Shown here: in pieces, positions 57,490 through 64,000 of the stretch
How positions within the stretch are numbered: the first letter of the stretch is position 1
Layout of the letters: each line of letters starts with the position of its first letter
Source: Limnoperna fortunei
Taxonomy: Eukaryota; Mollusca; Bivalvia; Mytilida; Modiolidae
Direction of reading: 5' to 3'
Length of the DNA stretch: 64,000 nucleotides
NCBI GenBank assembly: GCA_944474755.1
Contig: OX104112.1
Span: 21,354,460 to 21,418,459, forward strand
Translations under genes and position numbers: made by a program
Notes under the pieces: generated by a model
The model's input: only the letters and a program-made list of their open reading frames with translations
What the model was told of the DNA's origin: nothing
Databases searched by the model: none

Positions 57490-59285
57490 TAAAGCAAACC
57501 TTATGAATTAGAAGATGGTAAATAGTTTTATTTTTCAATAGGATTAAATTATATGATTTCAAGAATTGTTTAGTTTTCATTATTACAAAAAAAAAATATA
57601 AATCTTCTCTCTTAAATAGGACGATTCAAGGTGAAAGGCAGTCGTCCAAAGTTTGTACACTGGCTCGATAACCTTCCAATGCTTACATACGGATTCTATA
57701 ACAAAAGACGGAATGTTGCATTTTTGAATTACATTAGTATAAATTATTGCACTCAATATATAGATATAAGCACTCAATATAAACTTGTTTCTACCGAACA
57801 TAATGTCGATACCACCGAATATAGACAAAATTCCTAAAGACAGCTACGGCGTTCCATAAAAAATCAAAGTGTTTCCTATGATCAGGACAATCTAAGTTTA
57901 CATTTAAATTTTCGGGACTTTTGGCATTTCGCTAATGGTATGCAGTGATGATTTTTGGACATTTTGTGAGTTTTCTGCCTTCGACAGCATTCATCGCATA
58001 AAACAGGGGCGGATACAGGATTTTTGAAAGGGGGCGTAAAAAGAGGATATCGGAAAAGTAAGGCCACGAACAAGGTTTTTTGTGTTCAGTAACCTTTATT
58101 TGGTACAGTATATACAACATATATCATAATAAACGAATTAGTCTAGTTAATGCATTACTTTATGGCGGGGATTACATTTTTGCCCTCCCAGTTTTTTTTT
58201 CCTTTTCTTTTTTAAAGGGGGCGTACGCCCCTACGCCCCCCGCCCTTGGATCCGCCACTGCCTTTCTTCAAAGTCCGCACATCACTTTCTCGCAGATTTA
58301 GTAAAAATGTTCATTCATGCAGGGTTCACAGTGTAATTCTCCGGATTCAGACATTGGTGTCGCTCTGCAAAATAATTAATTGATAAATATAAATACAATT
58401 ATGGAGTGTTTTTCAAATCTTTATCTGGTATATAATTTTTAATGGGGCAGAAATCCAAAGGAAAGACGACTAGAACACCTAGTATTTGTGATAGTGATTG
58501 ATTGATTGTTGAAAACATATAGCACGATAATTATGCCCCTTTTAGTTAAGGATTTCACGTTTTCGGAAAACCACCATATTTAATTTTTTTATTATCTTCG
58601 TGCTATTTTATTGCATGGAATTAAAACCGGAGGCTTTTAGGCAATCTCCACGCAAAGGAATCTGGGTATCCTACGTCAACCACAATCACCTCTGCCATAC
58701 CATTGGTTGACATTGTGAGAGATATCTCTCATGGCAGATATACATTGTAAAACTGTGTCAGAAGTGTATAAATAGATTTTATGAAAATAAAAAAGAGTCC
58801 GTGTATTATTTTACAAAAATTATTCTTTGTTTACAAACGTTACAAGCAGACGACAAATATAGTCCCGCAGTAAATGGGGAATGAAGTGTGGCAGAGGCTT
58901 TATCTTGGAACCAGTTATGTTCTGCGCCGGAGAGTGGCTTTCAGGTGCCTGTAGTCGCTCACATGGAACACAAATGTAATTTGCAGTTTCAGTCTAGCGT
59001 TATAGCAGGAACCTATAAATTAAGGGACTGGAATCGAACGATATCGCTTTAATTTCGATGTCGTGCAAGTACGGTAATTTGTGGAACTAATGTTGACACG
59101 GATATGATCGTATTTACTGCTTTCGTAAGACGCCAAATACAAGACGATGGGAACTGGCACTATTTATTTGTAAATACATTGATGTATTTAATAGAAAAAA
59201 ACTATTTTTTATGAATTCATTCTAAATTGTTAGTTGTACTAGATCTATTAAGTTTGTGTTTTTATTTAATGTTTATAACCAATTA
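57490..59285. other. Intergenic with a small hAT-like element and possible exon scraps
   Basis: Includes the MITE-like element 58004-58260. A minus-strand piece at about 58303-58371 follows a TTTTGCAG acceptor and reads ESGELHCEPCMNEHFY before a stop. A plus-strand piece at about 58873-58974 is cysteine-containing. Both are too short to call as genes (see findings and rejected items). Confidence 0.45.
58004..58260. mobile_element. 257-bp hAT-like MITE
   Basis: Left end CAGGGGCGGATACAGG and complement of right end CAGTGGCGGATCCAAGG are inverted repeats of the CAG-GGCGGAT type seen in hAT elements. Just inside both lie GGGGGCGTA-type motifs, at the right as the palindrome GGGGGCGTACGCCCC. Related ends are seen at 20995-21358 and 30522-30874. 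The flanking octamers do not match, so insertion site evidence is missing. Confidence 0.6.
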
Positions 59286-60015
59286 TACAACTTATATGAC
59301 ACATGTAGCTTCCTAAGGTATATCCCAGACAACTTCAATGACACATGTAGCTTCCTAATGATTTATCCCAGACAACTTCAATGACACATGTAGCTTCCTA
59401 ATGATGCATTCCATACAACTAATATGACACATGTAGCTTCCTAAGGTATATCCCAGACAACTTCAATGACACATGTAGCTTCCTAATGATTTATCACAGA
59501 CAACTTCAATGACACATGTAGCTTCCTAATGATGTATCCCAGACTTTCAATGACACATGTAGCTAGGTATATCCCAGACAACTTCAATGACACATGTAGC
59601 TTCCTAATGATTTATCCCAGACAACTTCATTGACACATGTAGCTTCCTAATGAGGTATTCCATACAACTTCAATGACACATGTAGCTTCCTAAGGTATAT
59701 ACCAGACAACTTCAATGACACATGTAGCTTCCTAATGATGTATCCCAGACAACTTCAATGACACATGTAACTCACTAAGGTATATCCGAGACAACTTCAA
59801 TGACACATGTATCTTCCTAATGATGTATCCCAGATAACTTGTATGACACATGTAGCTTTCTAATGATGCATCCCAGACAACTTCAATTACACATGTTTAG
59901 CTTCCTAAGGATGTATCCCAGACAACTTATATGACACATGTAGCTTCATAAGAATGTATCCCAGACACTTTCAATGACATATGTAGCTTCCCAATGATGT
60001 ATCCCAGATAACTTT
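59286..60015 (+). repeat. About 43-bp minisatellite array
   Basis: About 17 diverged units of ATGACACATGTAGCTTCCTA, then ATGATGTATCCCAGACAACTTCA, with units of 37-45 bp through small deletions. ACACATGT-type palindromic cores are conserved best. No open frames. Confidence 0.95.
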
Positions 60016-61574
60016 GTTATTAAACATTTTTTTCATCACACCTGCTATTACATAGTTAGGTCAACAGGTAGCCACCTTATTAAAACAGAATGGATTGTTT
60101 TTCGTATATAAACCAAAATTTAATTTTCGTAATAGAATACACTCTGCAGATATAAGACTTCGACGATAGGTCAGAGTGCGGAAACGCTCCTACCCATGTG
60201 GGGTACTTTAGTATGCCAACGTTACATCGGTGCAGCCCGGCCGGGACAAATGCTTCCAAGTTTTTCGGCCATGTATCCCGAAGGCCGGGCTTCGACCAAA
60301 CACCGTGGTGAAGTCCATGGAATACTAACGACTATAGCAACCGTCGGACCGAGGGTATTAATTTACCAATTTAGGACGTTAAAAACCCATATCATTATCA
60401 TCGTAATAGAAACTAGAAAGAATAACAGGTAGGCGACGTCTTCTTTTATTTCTATGATTGGAAACATTAAAAATCAGGACAGTCGTATTTGCTATTATGT
60501 GTCATAAGCAAACAAAAATATTGATTTCAATTACTGATATTTTTGTAATTAAAAAGTATTTTATTCTCTAAAATAAAAACTAGAAATACATACAGAATGG
60601 AGATGTCGTCATGTAAAATAGCAAAAAAAAAGTGTTCGAAAAAGGGACAAAAGAATATTAACTTTTCAAAATCACATAGTCACAGATCGATAGTTATCGT
60701 GTCTTTCCAGAGATCATCTGAAGATCAAAGAAAAAAATACCGACAAATTACAATTTCCACTTAATTATTTTTACATTACTAGTAATTAAAACTGTTGTAC
60801 AAGATTTTTAATTAATGTATTCCAAACGCCAAACTAACATTTATTTGCATAAAACATTTTTTAAGAATTTTATAAAATTTTCAGAATTGCAAATAAACCA
60901 AAAACAAAATGTTAGAAGAAGAGCAGTATTTATTAAATAATTAATTTAACGTATTTTTCTAACTATATAAACTGTTACTGAATTATTTTTATTGCATTAT
61001 TATATATACATTTTTCAAAATTGCATTTAGCCTTCCGAATGAGTAGTTTTAACATTAACAATTGCATACCTCTGTTTTTTAGGACTTCTTATACTATCCT
61101 AAGTATCTTATTCTATAGCTTGAATATTATTTTTTAGTATTTAAATCAACATTTATTAAATCATGAATTAAATTTTTAAAAATCCATATCTTCTGTGACG
61201 ATTCTTTTTTATAAAGACATTATTTTCCTTCCTATTTTCTATTGCATTGTTAGCCCATTTTTATTTATAAAATACCTGTTTTTAATCTAATCTTCATAAA
61301 AATCATGATCTAAATTTTCGCGGCACATTATGGCGGTATTTATTGCCTATTTCTGTCCGCTAATCAACACGCGGGATCTAGGTCTTTTACTGAAAAATCT
61401 TCGATTACTTCGATTTGAAGTATAATTCATATCAAAATTGGGATATATATATATAATTATAAAATGGTTAAAACAAACATTTGGTTTCTTCGACCATTAA
61501 ATGAGTTCTCTACGAAAACTAATGCTTGATTTGTATGTTTGAATGGGATTTACCCCACGTTTGCGCCATTTTTA
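60016..61574. other. Intergenic with a GC-richer block
   Basis: No gene. 60180-60360 is clearly more GC-rich than its surroundings and holds the inverted pair GCCCGGCC / GGCCGGGC about 45 bp apart. It may be a dispersed repeat or unknown RNA gene, but it lacks clear features. The remainder is very AT-rich. Confidence 0.5.
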
Positions 61575-61690
61575 TGTGTATCACGACGTCTAGTGTTTAT
61601 TGGCGGAGGACACCGGAGTAACAGAAAAAACATCCTCAACCTTCGACAGGAAAACTGGCAAACCTTTCCAAGTAATGTTGTAGTCATGCA
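61575..61690 (-). repeat. Diverged SINE 3'-domain fragment
   Basis: Contains ACGACGTCTAGTGTTTATTGG, GGAGGACACCGGAGTAACAG, CCTTCGACAGGAAAACTGGC and CAAACCTTTCCAAGTAATG, which match in order the SINE 61955-62196. The 5' head is missing. Confidence 0.65.
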
Positions 61691-61954
61691 CACTTTGCAC
61701 ACAATACTGTAAAGCTCAGGAAATGACGAACGCAACTTAAAAACTAAATACAAAAAACAAACTTACCCTCTGACCCATCAAAAAGTTACACGTTTAAAAA
61801 AGCCATTTTTCACATAAAATTAAATGATAGGAAATAGTGCAGAGTTCTCAGAGGGTAGCAGCCCGCGAACATGCACAGAAACCTGTTTAAAGCCACGAAC
61901 ACCCTTTCGAAAAATCGATTGGTTCGTAAAGGAAAATTGCACAGTGCACTAATT

Positions 61955-62196
61955 TGTTTGTTTGTTTGAATGATGTTTAACGCCACTTTCAGCAATTTTT
62001 CAGCTATATCATGGCGTCCAGTTTTTATTGTGAAGGAAGCCAGAGTACCCGGAGAAAACCCCGACCTTCAGTAGGAAAACTGGCAATCCTTGTCAATTAT
62101 GATTGGAGTCGAGTACACCCTCGCAACCTTAGTGTTGACGGACCACGTGATCAATAGTAGACGAGCTACCTTAACCACTCGGCCACCGAGGCCCCT
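61955..62196 (-). mobile_element. tRNA-derived SINE with 9-bp target-site duplication
   Basis: On the minus strand: head AGGGGCCTCGGTGGCCGAG with TTAAGG, an eroded B-box, the TAATTGACAAGGATTGCCAG middle, and the ATATAGCTGAAAAATTGCTG / GTGGCGTTAAAC tail ending in a (CAAA)n run. The nonamer GCACTAATT flanks both ends (61946-61954 and 62197-62205). This is a recent-looking insertion. Closest relative in the window is 43173-43431. Confidence 0.92.
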
Positions 62197-62205
62197 GCAC
62201 TAATT

Positions 62206-64000
62206 CGAACTACCCGTAAATAATGCAATTAACCCCAGTGTTATTCACTTAGTTTGTAAATGAGATTTCGGTTGAAATTTTGCGAAAAAAATAAGAAAAA
62301 CGGTTTTCTTAACAATTATAAAATGCACATACGTTTACACTTCATGGATATTCCGTAAATTTATGTTTACTTCGTGTTTAATTATACTGAAATATGTTAG
62401 ATATATATATTTATTAAAAGGTATTGTTTCTGTATAAAATATATCTGAAAACTACTGCCTTTATTTAGGACGGAAAATAAACTTTACCTGATTTTGTTCC
62501 GATACAAAGTCGCGTGATCCGGTTTGACAGTTCAAATGACAATCGATAAACAGTTGTTTATTTGATTTCTTTACCTTGACATTTATTTTAAAATAACATT
62601 GAAAAATAATAAAAGAACATTTTATTTTGTATTGTTATATATGTAATTTGTTTTTTACAGTCCCGTATTTAATTTTTATGTCCGTCCTGAATATAGCTGA
62701 AATACAGCTTGCTGGACGTAAAACAGACATCCAATCAATCAATGAATTTTTATGTCTAAATAGCAAATAAAATTCGGGAAACTGTTATTCTATTTTACTT
62801 CAAAAATATATTTAAATAAGCGTGAAGCAGGCGGGAAAAATGACAGGTTTAAATCACATTTTATCAATAACCAAAACGGTGGAGCGGTTTAAGAGTGTTT
62901 CTGATGAAAAGTGGGTATGGCCCATTTATCTTCGTAATTTTCCGCTGAATTTGTATGTTTAATAAAAGTCAACTGTATGCATTTGATTGACTGACGTTAA
63001 CTGTAATTCCGGTCATGAGTATATCACCCGGTAAATAAATAAATGATATTGTATTGGAGTTGGGTAGAGACCGAGACATTCTATTTTGGGCATTCTTCAA
63101 TGGTCAATACATGACATCAGTATAGGCCATCATTGCGCTGGCTAGGCTAGGAAAAATATACACACATCGTGTTAATAATGTGTTTGTTCCCGTCTGGCAT
63201 GCGAGGCGGGATAAATAATCAAAAGCTACACATGTAAACTGTGGAAACCAATCGTACCTCAAAGATATAACAGATAAACAATGCTGTGTATTGATTGGCT
63301 GCTATATCGGGAGATAGCTGCCGATTGGCCAACTAATAAGCAGAGCTAAGTTAGGAATTAAAACCCCACATGATAACAAGGCGGTAGAAATCATAATAGG
63401 CCGACAGCCGTTCATAGCCACTCGAGAAAAGCCGAGCGATCACGAATCGGTTACGATGGAAAAAAGGAAAAAATTGGGCAAGATAATGAGAATCAAACTG
63501 TTTTAAAGGAAAGTGGTTGGTCTGTTTATGTTTATCATAAAACTTAAACAGAGAAACACGGAAATTGGCGGAAATTTCTGAAGCGTGACATTTTCGCGAA
63601 CAGGTCTACATCAACTATATTGGTGAATATAATGCATCTAGGAACTAACCCCAATGCATTCTTGGATACTGCCTCTGATCTGTATTTCATGGACAAATGA
63701 CATTTAGGAGAACAATTTTAATTCTTTTCCTGCTTACCATCTTACCACGGGTGCTACTAAAACGGGGAAACGGAACGCGGAACGGAAACGGAACGGAAAA
63801 CGGTAAAATGAATAAATGGATATTTCGACCTAAAAAACATGACTGTCTGATATTTTTATATAGGAATGTTATATTAATTGTCAATTCAATAAAACCGCTA
63901 GGAAAGATTAATAAAACAAGTTTGGTGCCATGTTTATGTATGCGTATGACTTGTTCAGTTTTATTACTGGAATCATGGTAAGCAGGGACAGTCTATTAGT
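62206..64000. other. Intergenic right edge
   Basis: No supportable gene. A short inverted piece of the dispersed repeat lies at 62683-62747 and a CGGAAACGGAACGG-rich stretch at about 63764-63808. A 94-codon plus frame at 63697-63981 and its antisense partner are short and unconvincing. Confidence 0.55.
62683..62747 (-). repeat. Inverted fragment of the dispersed repeat (first 60 bp)
   Basis: Reverse complement of the start of 43967-44468: CCTGAATATAGCTGAAATAC, GCTGGACGTAAAACAGACAT and CCAATCAATC. Only the first about 65 bp are present. Confidence 0.75.

Noticed and set aside
63697..63981. 94-codon plus-strand ORF near the right edge
   Set aside because: Low-complexity GNGTRNGNGTENG stretch over a simple repeat, with no family resemblance.

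Overview
This is AT-rich eukaryotic DNA, almost certainly from a bivalve (or closely related) mollusc. Pointers are serine-tRNA-headed SINEs, AP-endonuclease LINEs, long minisatellite arrays, short inverted-repeat elements, and one B-box protein gene whose coding sequence is a single exon. Nothing bacterial or viral is seen: no operons, no CRISPR, no rRNA. I could not fix the species.

Only one host gene is convincing: a RING-less TRIM-like protein with two B-boxes, a coiled coil and a beta-propeller (52270-53934, +). A possible six-cysteine extracellular exon (57237-57452, -) and a decayed coding-like fragment (17872-18183, +) are much weaker.

Layout. 1-790: 74-bp minisatellite. 1853-4317: 5'-truncated LINE on the minus strand, ending in a (TTTA)n run. 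7645-9001: 1.36-kb inverted-repeat element with an 8-bp target duplication. 11478-16920: 5.4-kb array of a 33/34-bp unit. 18680-20400: a SINE and a 0.5-kb tandem repeat family. 20559-38809: tandem duplication of a 9-kb segment. 35768-42389: the fuller LINE copy. 43173-44470: a SINE and a dispersed repeat. 46541-51199: 4.7-kb array of a 42-bp unit. 52270-53934: the B-box gene. 55420-56475 and 59286-60015: 47-bp and 43-bp arrays. 61575-62205: two SINEs. Other intervals hold no recognisable gene.

The most informative part is the duplication. Copy 1 (20559-30094) and copy 2 (30095-38809) are nearly identical and both contain a LINE whose ORF1 encodes a coiled coil plus an SGNH/GDSL-esterase-like domain and an Arg-Gly tail. 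Copy 1 ends abruptly inside the LINE endonuclease. Copy 2 continues into the reverse transcriptase and 3' tail. Comparison of the copies shows an occupied versus empty site for a 1,249-bp inverted-repeat transposon, an exact inversion of a palindrome centre inside a small DNA element, and shared versus private disabling mutations that order the events. The duplication may be real, or it may be two haplotypes placed in series by the assembler. The sequence alone cannot decide this.
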